Below are positions 1 to 8,411 of a DNA stretch of 64,000 nt, piece after piece. How positions within the stretch are numbered: the first letter of the stretch is position 1; every line of letters begins with the position of its first letter. A program made the position numbers and the translations under genes. The notes beneath the pieces are model-generated. The model saw only the letters and a program-made list of their open reading frames with translations. It did not search any database and was not told where the DNA came from. Source of the DNA: CAVSJO01 sp963728445 (GTDB lineage: Bacteria; Gemmatimonadota; Gemmatimonadetes; Longimicrobiales; RSA9); contig CAVSJO010000006.1 of assembly GCA_963728445.1 (NCBI GenBank), forward strand, positions 62,001 to 126,000, in the 5' to 3' direction.

Positions 1-158
1 ACGACGCTGCGGCCGCGGTAGACCATGTACGTGCCGATGAGCGACCCGAAAAACAGGCACTCGGACCCGATGAAGGTCCAGAAGCCGAGCTTCCAGGTCG
101 ACAGACCGGTGGCCGTGTAGTGGGGGTCGTCCGCGTGGACGACGGCCGCGTCGCTCAA
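1..158 (-). CDS. ctaE: cytochrome c oxidase subunit III, N-terminal part (runs off the window)
   Basis: Only the first 52 or so residues lie in the window. They read as a short polar N-terminus followed by a first membrane helix (TWKLGFWTFIGSECLFFGSL), typical of subunit III of haem-copper oxidases. A TTG start at 156-158 is chosen because GGGAGG sits five bases upstream on the minus strand and no ATG is available. The gene lies 31 bp downstream of ctaD in the same direction, so it is the third gene of a coxB-ctaD-ctaE operon. The family assignment rests on context plus the first helix. Confidence 0.8.
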   Translation of the reverse strand, partial: MSDAAVVHADDPHYTATGLSTWKLGFWTFIGSECLFFGSLIGTYMVYRGRSV

Positions 159-189
159 GTATCCTCCCGTTGCTTCCCGAGCCCCGCCC

Positions 190-1998
190 CTAGTGGGACG
201 CCGGCTCGAACGCCCAGTTGATGACCATCAGCATGGTGAAGCCCAGCCCGATCAGCGGCGCCCACCAGTGGTGTGTCAGGAACAGAATGAACGTGCTCGA
301 CACGCCGACCGCCGTCAGGATCGGCCAGTAGGACGGCGAGGGCATGTGCACCGGCGAATCCGGCACCTTCGTCGTCCTCGCCAGGATCGCCTCGGGCTCG
401 TCCCACATCGGCTCGCGGCTGTGGACCACGGGCAGCTCGGCGAAGTTGTACGGCGCCGGCGGGGACGTCGTCGCCCACTCCAGCGTGTGGGCGTTCCAGG
501 GGTTCGGGCCCGCCTTCTCGCCCTTCCGCGCGCTGCGGATGATGTTGTAGACGAAGACCAGGACGGCCGCGGCCTGGATGAACGCGCCGACCGTCTCCCA
601 CAGGTTCATCGTGCCGACGTTCAGCTCCGGCGAGTAGGTGAAGATGCGCCGCGGCATCCCCAGCAGCCCCGCGAAGTGCATGATGAAGAACGTCATGTTC
701 ATGCCGATGAAGAACAGCCAGAAGTGCCACTTCCCGAGCGTCTCGCTCATGAACCGGCCGGTGAGCTTCGGGAACCAGTAGTAGAAGCCCGAGAAGACGG
801 CCATGATCAGGCCGCCGACGAGCACGTAGTGGAAGTGGGCGACGACGAAGTACGTGTCGGTCTGCTGCAGGTCGAGGGGCGGCGAGGCGTGCCAGACGCC
901 GGAGATGCCGCCGATGGTGAAGAGCGCGATGGACCCGATGGCGAACATCATCGCGGACGTGAAGCTGATCCTTCCACCATACAGCGTCGCCATCCAGTTG
1001 AAGATCTTCACGCCGGTCGGGATGGCGATGATCATCGTCGAGACGGCGAAGAACGAGTCGGCGATGGGTCCCATGCCGGTGGCGAACATGTGGTGCGCCC
1101 AGACGCCCCAGCTGATGAAGCCGATGAGGATGCCCGAGTAGACGACGAGGGCGTAGCCGAACAGCGGCTTGCGGGCGAACGTGGGCAGCACGTCGCTGAT
1201 GATGCCGAAGCCCGGCAGGATCAGGATGTAGACCTCGGGATGGCCGAACAGCCAGAAGAGGTGCTGCCAGAGGAACGCGTCGCCGCCGGCGCTGGTCACG
1301 TAGAACTGCGTGCCCCAGAAGCGGTCGAAAGTCTGGAAGAACAGCGCGACCGCCAGGACGGGCAGCGCCGTGACGAGGAGAAAGCTCGTCACGAATCCCA
1401 TCCACGTGAACAGCGGCATGCGCATCATCTTCATCCCCGGCGCGCGGAGATTGATGATGGTCGTGATGAAGTTGACGCCGCCCATGATCGAGGCCACGCC
1501 CAGGATCTGCAGGCCCAGCACCCAGAAATCGATGTTCAGGCCCGGCGAGTACGTGGGCCCCGTCAGGGGCGCGTAGCCGAACCAGCCGCCGTTCGGCGCC
1601 GCGCCGAACAGCCAGCTCGAGTTCATGAACAGGCCGCCGAACAGGAAGATCCAGTAGGACAGCGCGTTCAGGCGCGGGAACGCCACGTCCCGGGCGCCGA
1701 TCTGCAGCGGGATGACGTAGTTGAAGAGGGCCACCGCCATGGGCATTCCGACGAGGAAGACCATGGTCGTGCCGTGCATCGTGAAGAGCTGATTGTAGAC
1801 GTCGGCGCTGACCACCTTCCCGTTCGGCTGCGCGAGCTGCAGCCGGATGATCAGCACCTCGACGCCGCCGACCAGCATGAAGATCAGCGCGGTGGCGCCG
1901 TAGAGCACCCCGATCTTCTTGTGGTCGATCGTCGTGATCCAGTCCCAGACGCCGCTGCGCGGCGGGGCCTGCGTGATCGTAGCTTCGGCAGTCGCCAT
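190..1998 (-). CDS. ctaD: cytochrome c oxidase subunit I (A-type haem-copper oxidase)
   Basis: 602 residues, full length. This is the catalytic subunit of the terminal oxidase, reducing O2 to water at a haem a3-CuB site and pumping protons across the cytoplasmic membrane. Visible ligands are the TM2 histidine in HGTTMVF near residue 75, the CuB histidine and cross-linked tyrosine in GHPEVY near 253, the HH pair in WAHHMF near 301 and the two TM10 histidines in HFHYV near 389. HPEVY marks the A-type K-channel family. ATG at 1998 is 18 bp after the coxB stop. Gene order and the cytochrome c fusion on subunit II point to a caa3-type enzyme. Confidence 0.97.
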   Translation of the reverse strand: MATAEATITQAPPRSGVWDWITTIDHKKIGVLYGATALIFMLVGGVEVLIIRLQLAQPNGKVVSADVYNQLFTMHGTTMVFLVGMPMAVALFNYVIPLQIGARDVAFPRLNALSYWIFLFGGLFMNSSWLFGAAPNGGWFGYAPLTGPTYSPGLNIDFWVLGLQILGVASIMGGVNFITTIINLRAPGMKMMRMPLFTWMGFVTSFLLVTALPVLAVALFFQTFDRFWGTQFYVTSAGGDAFLWQHLFWLFGHPEVYILILPGFGIISDVLPTFARKPLFGYALVVYSGILIGFISWGVWAHHMFATGMGPIADSFFAVSTMIIAIPTGVKIFNWMATLYGGRISFTSAMMFAIGSIALFTIGGISGVWHASPPLDLQQTDTYFVVAHFHYVLVGGLIMAVFSGFYYWFPKLTGRFMSETLGKWHFWLFFIGMNMTFFIMHFAGLLGMPRRIFTYSPELNVGTMNLWETVGAFIQAAAVLVFVYNIIRSARKGEKAGPNPWNAHTLEWATTSPPAPYNFAELPVVHSREPMWDEPEAILARTTKVPDSPVHMPSPSYWPILTAVGVSSTFILFLTHHWWAPLIGLGFTMLMVINWAFEPASH

Positions 1999-2016
1999 GA
2001 TCCCTGTGCCTGCTGG

Positions 2017-3225
2017 TTACTTGAGGCTCGAGAGGTAGGCGGCCACCTGCCGCACCTGCTCGTCCGTCAGCCCGGTCGGCGGCAGTCCGCCGCCGCTGGT
2101 CTTCGTGCCGGGCATGAGCGCGCCCGGCTTCACGGCCTGGGGGTTGTGGATCCAGGTCTGGATGTTCTGCTGCGTGTTGTCGAGCGTGCCCGCGCCGATG
2201 GCCCAGCGGGCGCCGACCTTCGTGAGGTCGGGCCCGATCTGGCCCACGGCGGACGTACCGGCGATGCGGTGGCAGGCGACGCACGCGTGCGTCGTGAACA
2301 CGTCGTAGCCCTGCCGCTCGAGGGTGCCCTCCGGCGGCGCCCCCGGCTTCGGCGGGGCCGCCGGCTGCGCCTGCGCGCTGTCCTGTCCGCCCGCCGAGCC
2401 CAGCGCGACAACGCTCGCCGCCTGCGTCTGCGTCGCCGCAGTCTGCACGCCCGCCGGCGCCGGCGCCTTGCCCTGGAACTGCGCGATCACCTTCGCGAAT
2501 TCGTCGGGCTGCACGGCCATCACCCGCATGCGCATCAGCGCGTGGGAGGTGCCGCAGTACTCGGCGCACTGACCGGAGTACTCGCCCGGCTCCTCCACCG
2601 TGAAGAGGAGGCGGTGATAGCGCGTTGGCTCCTTCGCCCCGCTCGGGATGGCGGGGATCGGGAAGTTGTCCCGCTTGCCGCCCAGCCGCGGAACCCACCA
2701 GCTGTGGATGACGTCCACGGACGACAGCTTCATCTCGACCGGGCGGCCGACGGGCAGGTAGAGCTGGTTCGACGTCCGGGCCCCGTCGTACTGCGGGTAG
2801 CGGAACTCCCACCACCACTGGTGGCCGATCGCCTCCACGATGAGCGCGCCCTGCGGCGCCTTCTGGTACGTCTGGAAGATCGTCTTCACCGATGGAACGG
2901 TGATGGCCACCACGATGACGGCAGGCACCAGTGTCCAGATGAGCTCGAGCTTGTTGTTGCCGTGGATCTGCTTCGGATCCTCCGCGCCCGGCCGGTCCCG
3001 GAAGCGGATCACCAGCCACACGATGCCGAGCTCCACCACCACCAGGATCCAGATCGTCCACCAGAAGATGCTGTGGAACAGCTCGTCCAGTGTCCGGCCA
3101 TAGTCGGTGACAGGATCGAAGATCGTCTGCGGATGGGCGCTGGCGCTGCACGCCGCCAGCAGACCCACAAGGCCGACCGCGCCGAGCACGAGGCCGCGCC
3201 GCAGAGCTCGTCTAGGGCTGGACAT
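2017..3225 (-). CDS. coxB: cytochrome c oxidase subunit II with fused cytochrome c domain (caa3 type)
   Basis: 402 residues. A lipoprotein signal with the box LLAAC puts the mature N-terminus at Cys26. Two membrane helices follow, then the CuA cupredoxin domain with C-AEY-C-GTS-H-ALM-R-M near residue 222, and a C-terminal class I cytochrome c domain with the haem motif CVACH near 313 and a later Met ligand in ALMPGTK. It accepts electrons from soluble or lipid-bound cytochrome c and passes them to subunit I. The start at 3225 is preferred over an upstream in-frame codon at 3312 because AGGAG lies three bases ahead and the signal peptide begins there. Confidence 0.96.
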   Translation of the reverse strand: MSSPRRALRRGLVLGAVGLVGLLAACSASAHPQTIFDPVTDYGRTLDELFHSIFWWTIWILVVVELGIVWLVIRFRDRPGAEDPKQIHGNNKLELIWTLVPAVIVVAITVPSVKTIFQTYQKAPQGALIVEAIGHQWWWEFRYPQYDGARTSNQLYLPVGRPVEMKLSSVDVIHSWWVPRLGGKRDNFPIPAIPSGAKEPTRYHRLLFTVEEPGEYSGQCAEYCGTSHALMRMRVMAVQPDEFAKVIAQFQGKAPAPAGVQTAATQTQAASVVALGSAGGQDSAQAQPAAPPKPGAPPEGTLERQGYDVFTTHACVACHRIAGTSAVGQIGPDLTKVGARWAIGAGTLDNTQQNIQTWIHNPQAVKPGALMPGTKTSGGGLPPTGLTDEQVRQVAAYLSSLK

Positions 3226-3252
3226 CAACTCCTCACGTGAAGTCCGGAACGC

Positions 3253-3270
3253 GGCCCCAAAGGAGGGGCC
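3253..3270. other. small GC hairpin upstream of coxB
   Basis: GGCCCC and GGGGCC (3253-3258 and 3265-3270) form a six-base-pair stem with a six-base loop in the 105 bp gap between ctaA and coxB. There is no T run, so it is not a convincing terminator. It may be a leader hairpin in the coxB transcript or chance in this GC-rich DNA. Confidence 0.3.
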
Positions 3271-3330
3271 TGCAGAACGCGGTAGGTTAAAGCGCAGTGG
3301 CCGACGGGTCAAGCGGATCCCTACGGGTCG

Positions 3331-4341
3331 TCAGGATGCTCCGGACATGGCGCGCCGGGTGAGGTCTCCCGGGGCTGCGCGGCCCGGCGCTGCCCCGGCG
3401 CGACGTGCTACGGCGGCCCAGAGGACCAGCGAGGCCCACACCGCCTCGCCCGTCGCGAGGTGCAGGGCCTGCAGCGGGTGGGGCAGGTACATCAGCACCA
3501 TGGCCGCAGCCACGGCGATCTGGGCCACGACCACGAGGAGAGCCGCGGTCGCGGCCGCCCGCACCGGGGCGGGCGCCCGTCGCAGCCAGGCCCACCCGGT
3601 TCCGCACAAGACGCTCAGGAATAGCAGGTACGCCAGCACCCGGTGGGTCCAGTGGGTGTGGACCATGCTCCCGCCCGCCGGCATGGCGCTGCCGTTGCAG
3701 AGGGGGAAGCCCTGGCAGGCAGGGGCGGCGCCGGTGTTGGCGGTGAGGGCGCCCCAGGACACGACCAGGATGCCCAGGGCGGCGATGGCCAGCGCTGCGC
3801 GGGACCAGGGATTCGGGCCCGGCCGGTAGAGGGAGCCCCCGGTGCGGCCCCGGACGGCGGCGACGAGCAGCGTCGCAAGGATCGCCGACGCGTTGATGAA
3901 ATGGACCACGGTCACGGCCGGCGGCAGCTCGAGCTTCACGGTGATGGCGCCCAGCGCGATCTGCACGACGAGCAGGCCGAGAAAGAGACCCACGGGGCGG
4001 AGCAGGCCGCCGGGCCCGGCGAAGCCATCGTCCCGGCGGTGGCGCCACGCGTAGAGAGCGACGATCGCGACGGGCATGAGGATGCCGGCGGCCAGCAGCC
4101 GGTGCGTGTACTCGATCAGCGTCTCCACGGACATCGGCGGGATCCACCGGCCGTGGCAGCGGGGCCAGTCGTCACCGCACCCGAGGCCGGACCCCGTGAT
4201 GCGCACGATGCCGCCGAAGAGGATGAGCAGATACGTGTAGGCGGCCGCTCCGGCCGCGATGACGCCGAACCGACGGCGGTGCAGGCCCGCCTCGGAGCCA
4301 GCTCCCGCGGACGTGGCGGAATCGATAGAGTTCTGGGCCAT
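3331..4341 (-). CDS. ctaA: haem A synthase (COX15/CtaA family)
   Basis: 336 residues, polytopic. Converts haem O to haem A, the cofactor of the adjacent caa3 oxidase. The first helix carries GGIVRITGSGLGCGDDWPRC, the family hallmark with a paired cysteine loop. Conserved haem-ligand histidines are visible in YTHRLLAAG, VVHFINAS, HTHWTHRVLAY and PLQALHLATGEA. ATG at 4341 is preceded by GGGGGA at about nine bases, and long open sequence further upstream lacks family similarity. It lies upstream of and co-oriented with coxB, 105 bp away, so it may be read through or have its own promoter at 4412-4440. Confidence 0.93.
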   Translation of the reverse strand: MAQNSIDSATSAGAGSEAGLHRRRFGVIAAGAAAYTYLLILFGGIVRITGSGLGCGDDWPRCHGRWIPPMSVETLIEYTHRLLAAGILMPVAIVALYAWRHRRDDGFAGPGGLLRPVGLFLGLLVVQIALGAITVKLELPPAVTVVHFINASAILATLLVAAVRGRTGGSLYRPGPNPWSRAALAIAALGILVVSWGALTANTGAAPACQGFPLCNGSAMPAGGSMVHTHWTHRVLAYLLFLSVLCGTGWAWLRRAPAPVRAAATAALLVVVAQIAVAAAMVLMYLPHPLQALHLATGEAVWASLVLWAAVARRAGAAPGRAAPGDLTRRAMSGAS

Positions 4342-4371
4342 CAGACTGCGTCCCCCGAAGGGATCTCTCGA

Positions 4372-5217
4372 GTGTCGAACGAAGCACGGCTCCGGCCGCC
4401 GGAGCCCGGATATTATCGCCCCGTCGGACGCCGAGGCCAACCCCGGCGCCGGGCGGTGGACGCGGCCGCGGCCGCCGTGCTGGCGTTCGCCCTCACGGCG
4501 TGCGCGTCCTTCTATCTCTCGGGGGGCACGCCGCCCGGGGTGGCGGCCGACTCCCCACTCGCGGGTCTCCCTCTCATCGAGGTGCACGCCGACGCCCCAC
4601 CGGCGGTCGCGCCGGACACGTCGCTGTTCCCGCCGCCGCCGGGCGCGGACTCGACGTTCGCCGTGCTGCTCTCGGGTGACGGCGGATGGGCGGGAACGGA
4701 CCGGTCCCTGGCCAACCGCCTCGCCCGGGCGGGTCTCCCCGTCGTGGGATGGAACAGCCTGCGCTACTACTGGAAGGCGCGCACGCCGGCGGAGGCCGCG
4801 GCGGACCTGGGCCGCGTGATCGAGCACTACGAAAAGGCGTGGGATCGCCCTCGCGTGTTCCTGGTCGGCTACTCCTTCGGGGCGGACGTGCTGCCGATCC
4901 TGTACGATCGGCTGTCGCCGGAGCAGCGCGCGGGCGTGCGGGCCATCGCGCTGCTCTCCTTCGCGGACGACGCCCTCTTCGAGTTCCACATGGTGGGGTG
5001 GCTGGGGATCGACAAGGGACGGCTGTACCCCACGCTGCCGGCGGTGGACCGGATCCGGGACGTCCCCGTGACGTGCGTCTACGGCGCGCGGGACCCGAAC
5101 GCGGCGTGCTCTCGCCTCGACCAGCCGAACGTACGCGTCTACCGGTTCGGCGGGGGCCACCATTTCGGCCTCGAAAATGACGAGGTGGCCGCCGCCGTGC
5201 TGAGCTCGCTGCGGTAG
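4372..5217 (+). CDS. VirJ/AcvB-like serine hydrolase, predicted lipoprotein
   Basis: 281 residues from a GTG at 4372. An arginine-rich stretch leads into a hydrophobic segment ending in LTAC, a lipobox, so the protein is probably anchored outside the cytoplasm. The body is the VirJ/AcvB alpha/beta hydrolase domain: VLLSGDGGWAGTDRSLA (family signature), nucleophile Ser in GYSFGAD, and HHFG near the C-terminus. In Agrobacterium AcvB cleaves lysyl-phosphatidylglycerol, and a similar lipid or peptide substrate is possible here. There is no ATG in frame. GTG at 4456 would remove the charged n-region, so 4372 is preferred. It is divergent from ctaA by 30 bp. Confidence 0.75.
   Translation: MSNEARLRPPEPGYYRPVGRRGQPRRRAVDAAAAAVLAFALTACASFYLSGGTPPGVAADSPLAGLPLIEVHADAPPAVAPDTSLFPPPPGADSTFAVLLSGDGGWAGTDRSLANRLARAGLPVVGWNSLRYYWKARTPAEAAADLGRVIEHYEKAWDRPRVFLVGYSFGADVLPILYDRLSPEQRAGVRAIALLSFADDALFEFHMVGWLGIDKGRLYPTLPAVDRIRDVPVTCVYGARDPNAACSRLDQPNVRVYRFGGGHHFGLENDEVAAAVLSSLR
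4412..4440 (-). promoter_or_regulatory. putative sigma70-type promoter of ctaA
   Basis: On the minus strand TTGGCC (4440-4435) and GATAAT (4417-4412) are separated by exactly 17 bases. The -10 matches consensus at five of six positions and the -35 at four. The implied start near 4405 gives a leader of about 64 bases before the ctaA ATG. The site lies inside the 5' end of the divergent VirJ-like gene as annotated. Confidence 0.5.
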
Positions 5218-5269
5218 CGCGGGCGGCGTGGGCTTGACGCGTGCGCGCGCGTGCCGGATCCTTCGCCCC

Positions 5270-6436
5270 ATGCGCATCCCGATCGTCGTCCTCGCCCTCC
5301 TCCTCGCCGCGACCCCCGTCATGAGCCAGACGCCAGAGGCCCGGCCGCGCGCCCGCGAGGCGGGCGTGCGCGTCGGCATCTTCCGCCCCGGTCCGCTGAA
5401 CGCCATCACGGACGTGGACGGCGTGAGGGTCGGCCACACCACCGTGGTCTCGGGCGACTCGATCCATACCGGCGTCACGGCGATCCTGCCCCACCCCGGC
5501 GACCTGTTCCACGAGAAGGTCCCGGCGGCCATGGTCGTGGGCAACGGCTTCGGCAAGCTGCTCGGGGTCACGCAGGTCCGGGAGCTGGGCGAGATCGAGA
5601 CGCCCGTCCTCCTGACGTGCACGCTGTGCGTGTGGAAGGCCGCCGACGCCATGGTCGCGTGGCAGCTCGCGCGGCCCGGCATGGAGGAGGTCCGCTCCAT
5701 CAACCCCGTGGTCGGAGAGACGAACGACGGCTACCTGAGCGACATCCGGGCGCGCCCCATCACGGCCGCTGACGTGGTGCACGCCCTGGAGTCGGCGTCC
5801 GGCGGCCCCGTCGAGGAGGGGGTGGTGGGCGCGGGCGCAGGGACCGTCGCGTTCGGGTGGAAGGGCGGGATCGGGACGAGCTCGAGGCGCGTGCCCGAGC
5901 CCCTCGGCGGCTGGACCGTGGGCGTCCTCGTGCAGACGAACTTCGGCGGCGTGCTCCGCGTGGCCGGCGCGCCGGTCGGCCAGGAGCTCGGCCAGTACGC
6001 CTTCAAGGGAGCGGTCGAGTCGGACTCCGCCGACGGCGGCGGCGACGCGGACGGCAGCATCATGATCGTCGTCGCCACGGACGCGCCGCTGCTGTCGCGC
6101 AACCTCGAGCGACTCGCCCATCGCGCCCTCTCCGGCCTTGCCCGGACCGGCGCATCGATGACGAACGGATCGGGCGACTACGTCATCGCCTTCTCCACCG
6201 CCGAATCCGTCCGCATCCGGTCCACGGAAGGGGTGCGCACGACGGCGGACGTGGGCAACGACTCCATGTCCGCCCTCTTCCAGGCAGTGGCCGAGGCCAC
6301 CGAGGAGGCGATCTACGACTCGCTCTTCAAGGCCACCACGGTGAAGGGGTATCAGGGAACCGTGCAGGCCCTCCCCCTCGACCGGACCCTCGAGATCCTG
6401 CGCCGGCACGGTCTGCTCGACGGGACCGGCGGCTGA
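5270..6436 (+). CDS. P1 (S58/DmpA) family aminopeptidase, secreted
   Basis: 388 residues. The signal peptide MRIPIVVLALLLAATPVMSQ is followed by the DmpA/BapA N-terminal nucleophile fold: NAITDVDGVRVGHTT, then GNGFGKLLG and the autocleavage region DGSIMIVVATDAPL, where the Gly-Ser bond is processed and Ser becomes the nucleophile. Such enzymes remove N-terminal residues, often D-amino acids or beta-peptides. ATG at 5270 is chosen because it starts the signal peptide. It begins 53 bp after the VirJ-like gene. A D-aminoacylase lies 4 kb away, so a shared role in D-amino-acid or peptide scavenging is a possibility only. Confidence 0.9.
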   Translation: MRIPIVVLALLLAATPVMSQTPEARPRAREAGVRVGIFRPGPLNAITDVDGVRVGHTTVVSGDSIHTGVTAILPHPGDLFHEKVPAAMVVGNGFGKLLGVTQVRELGEIETPVLLTCTLCVWKAADAMVAWQLARPGMEEVRSINPVVGETNDGYLSDIRARPITAADVVHALESASGGPVEEGVVGAGAGTVAFGWKGGIGTSSRRVPEPLGGWTVGVLVQTNFGGVLRVAGAPVGQELGQYAFKGAVESDSADGGGDADGSIMIVVATDAPLLSRNLERLAHRALSGLARTGASMTNGSGDYVIAFSTAESVRIRSTEGVRTTADVGNDSMSALFQAVAEATEEAIYDSLFKATTVKGYQGTVQALPLDRTLEILRRHGLLDGTGG

Positions 6437-6549
6437 GCCATCCGCGGCGCAGCCGGCGGCGCCTTCTGAAACCTCCCGCGGCGCCCATTCGTTCTGGTGG
6501 GGGAGCGGGGGGTCGCGCCCTCCGCCGGACCCCGGCCCGAGAGGACCCG

Positions 6550-8409
6550 ATGAAGAGCCTGGCCATCGCGACCGCGCTGCTCGCGCTCGCGAGCGGCGCC
6601 GGCGCGCAGGAGCGACAGATCCGTGACGCGCGGCTGCCGTATCGCGTCGAGCGCCACCTTCTCGACGTCGTCCGCGACCCCGCCACCCGGACCTTCCCTG
6701 CCGGTGGCTTCGTGGCGGCGGGCGACACCATTGCCGGCGACGTGGTCGTCACGTCCGACACGCTCGACCTGGCCGGCCGCGTTCTCGGCGAGCTCGTCGT
6801 CCTCGGTGGCGTCGTGCGCCTCGAGGACGGCGCCCGGGTCCTCGGAGACGTCACCCTCGTGGACGGACGCGTCGAGGGCGACGCCGCCCGCGCCTTCGCG
6901 GGCACGATGGTCGCCTACGGGACCGGATCGGGACGATGGGAGCCGGCGGACACGGCCTGGCCGCCGCGCGACCGCGGCTGGCGCGACGGCCGCCCGCGCA
7001 ACGGACCGTGGCACGACGAATGGGGCTTCGACGGCCGCTGGGGCCGCGCGGACCTGGACGTCGGGCTCGCCGGTTCGTACAACCGCGTCGAGGGCCTGCC
7101 CGTCCGGGTCGGCCCGGTCGTCCGGACCGCCGGCCCGAACCCGACCCGCCTGCGCGGGGCCCTGATCTGGCGCACGGAGTCGGGCGGCGCCGGGCCCGAC
7201 GACCTCGGCTGGGACGCCTCCCTCGAGCAGTATCTCGGAGGCCGCGGCGAGTGGCGCGTCGGCGCGGGCGTGCAGTCGCTGGTCGTGCCGGTGGACGCGG
7301 GCGGGGTGACGGACCTGGAAACGTCTCTGTCGACGCTCCTCGCCCACCGGGACTACCGGGACCACTTCGAGCGGGAGGGCTGGCGCGCGTTCCTGGCCTG
7401 GTCGCCCCGGGCCGTGCCGCTGGACGTCACGCTGACGTACCGGGACGAGGACCAGCGCTCCGCGCCCGCCCGATCGCCGTGGACGCTGCGGGACAACGAC
7501 ACCCCCTGGCGACTGCAGCCCCTCGTCGGGGTGGGCGCGCTGCGGAGCGTGAGCGGCGAGGCGACGTGGGACTCCCGCCGGCTCGACCGGGGCCGCCACG
7601 GGTTCCTCGACCTGGAGCCCGGCCGCCTGTGGTACGACGGCGCGGACGACCCCGGCTGGTACGTCCACGCGGTCGCGACGCGCGGGGTCGACGGCGACCT
7701 CGCCCTGCCGGCCCGGACGATCGGCCCCGACGGCCCGACGTTCGCGCCGACGCCGCTGCCCGTCGACTTCACATCGGCGGAGCTGGACGTGCGACGCTAC
7801 GAGCAGGTCGGCTGGGACTCGCAGCTCGCCCTGCGGGGCTACGTGGCCGGCGCCGTCGGCTCGACGCCGCTCCCGCCCCAGTACCAGCACGCCCTCGGCG
7901 GCCTCGGCACGCTTCCGGGGCAGCCGCTCTTCGACCTGAGCTGCGGCGCGCGGAGCATGGCCGTGACGACGGGTTCGGGCGACGCCGCCGCCTCCTACCT
8001 CGGCGGCTACGGCTGCGACCGCGTCGCGCTCTTCCAGGCCGAGTACCGGGGCGGCGTCCACCTCGACCTCTTCGACTGGGGCGGCTGGGACGACTCCGAC
8101 GGCTGGGACGACGGCTGGGACGACTCGGACGACTCGGACGGCTGGCGCTCCGACGAGCCGAGCCGCGCCTCGCGACGCCACGACCGCGACTGGGACGGGG
8201 ACGTCCGCTTCGGCTGGTCGGCGTTCTTCGACGCCGGCCGCGGCTGGGCGCTCGACCCGTCCGGCAACGGAACCGCCACCTCCGCACCCGCCCTCTACGA
8301 CGCCGGGCTGGGCGTCCTGATCGGCGGGGTCGGCCTCTACTGGGCGCACCCCGTGGGAAACGGCGGCGGGAGCTCCACCTTCTTCATCCGGCTGGGACGG
8401 CGATTCTAG
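6550..8409 (+). CDS. polymer-forming (bactofilin-like) domain fused to a predicted outer-membrane beta-barrel
   Basis: 619 residues; not a family I can name. A signal peptide (cut after GAGA) is followed at residues about 55-120 by repeated short beta-strand units (GDVVVTSDTLDLAGRVLGEL and similar) resembling the bactofilin/polymer-forming beta-helix. The remainder is strand-rich, alternates polar and hydrophobic residues, contains a W/D/G-rich low-complexity stretch (about 515-540) and ends FFIRLGRRF with terminal Phe, as expected for a BAM-inserted barrel. ATG at 6550 has GAGAGGA four bases upstream. It sits directly before an ABC transporter ATPase (2 bp gap), suggesting one transcript. 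Function unknown. Confidence 0.7.
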   Translation: MKSLAIATALLALASGAGAQERQIRDARLPYRVERHLLDVVRDPATRTFPAGGFVAAGDTIAGDVVVTSDTLDLAGRVLGELVVLGGVVRLEDGARVLGDVTLVDGRVEGDAARAFAGTMVAYGTGSGRWEPADTAWPPRDRGWRDGRPRNGPWHDEWGFDGRWGRADLDVGLAGSYNRVEGLPVRVGPVVRTAGPNPTRLRGALIWRTESGGAGPDDLGWDASLEQYLGGRGEWRVGAGVQSLVVPVDAGGVTDLETSLSTLLAHRDYRDHFEREGWRAFLAWSPRAVPLDVTLTYRDEDQRSAPARSPWTLRDNDTPWRLQPLVGVGALRSVSGEATWDSRRLDRGRHGFLDLEPGRLWYDGADDPGWYVHAVATRGVDGDLALPARTIGPDGPTFAPTPLPVDFTSAELDVRRYEQVGWDSQLALRGYVAGAVGSTPLPPQYQHALGGLGTLPGQPLFDLSCGARSMAVTTGSGDAAASYLGGYGCDRVALFQAEYRGGVHLDLFDWGGWDDSDGWDDGWDDSDDSDGWRSDEPSRASRRHDRDWDGDVRFGWSAFFDAGRGWALDPSGNGTATSAPALYDAGLGVLIGGVGLYWAHPVGNGGGSSTFFIRLGRRF

Positions 8410-8411
8410 GC

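Noticed and set aside
155..3151. Very long minus-strand open frame across ctaD and coxB
   Set aside because: It is an alternative frame of the oxidase genes with Arg/Gly/Pro-rich composition typical of GC-rich shadows. The oxidase frames carry all conserved motifs.
3253..3270. Rho-independent terminator between ctaA and coxB
   Set aside because: The stem is only six base pairs with no T run on either strand; kept only as a weak hairpin.
8080..8170. Repeat array resembling CRISPR
   Set aside because: The repeats are short, irregular, in frame and encode a W/D/G-rich tract inside a gene.
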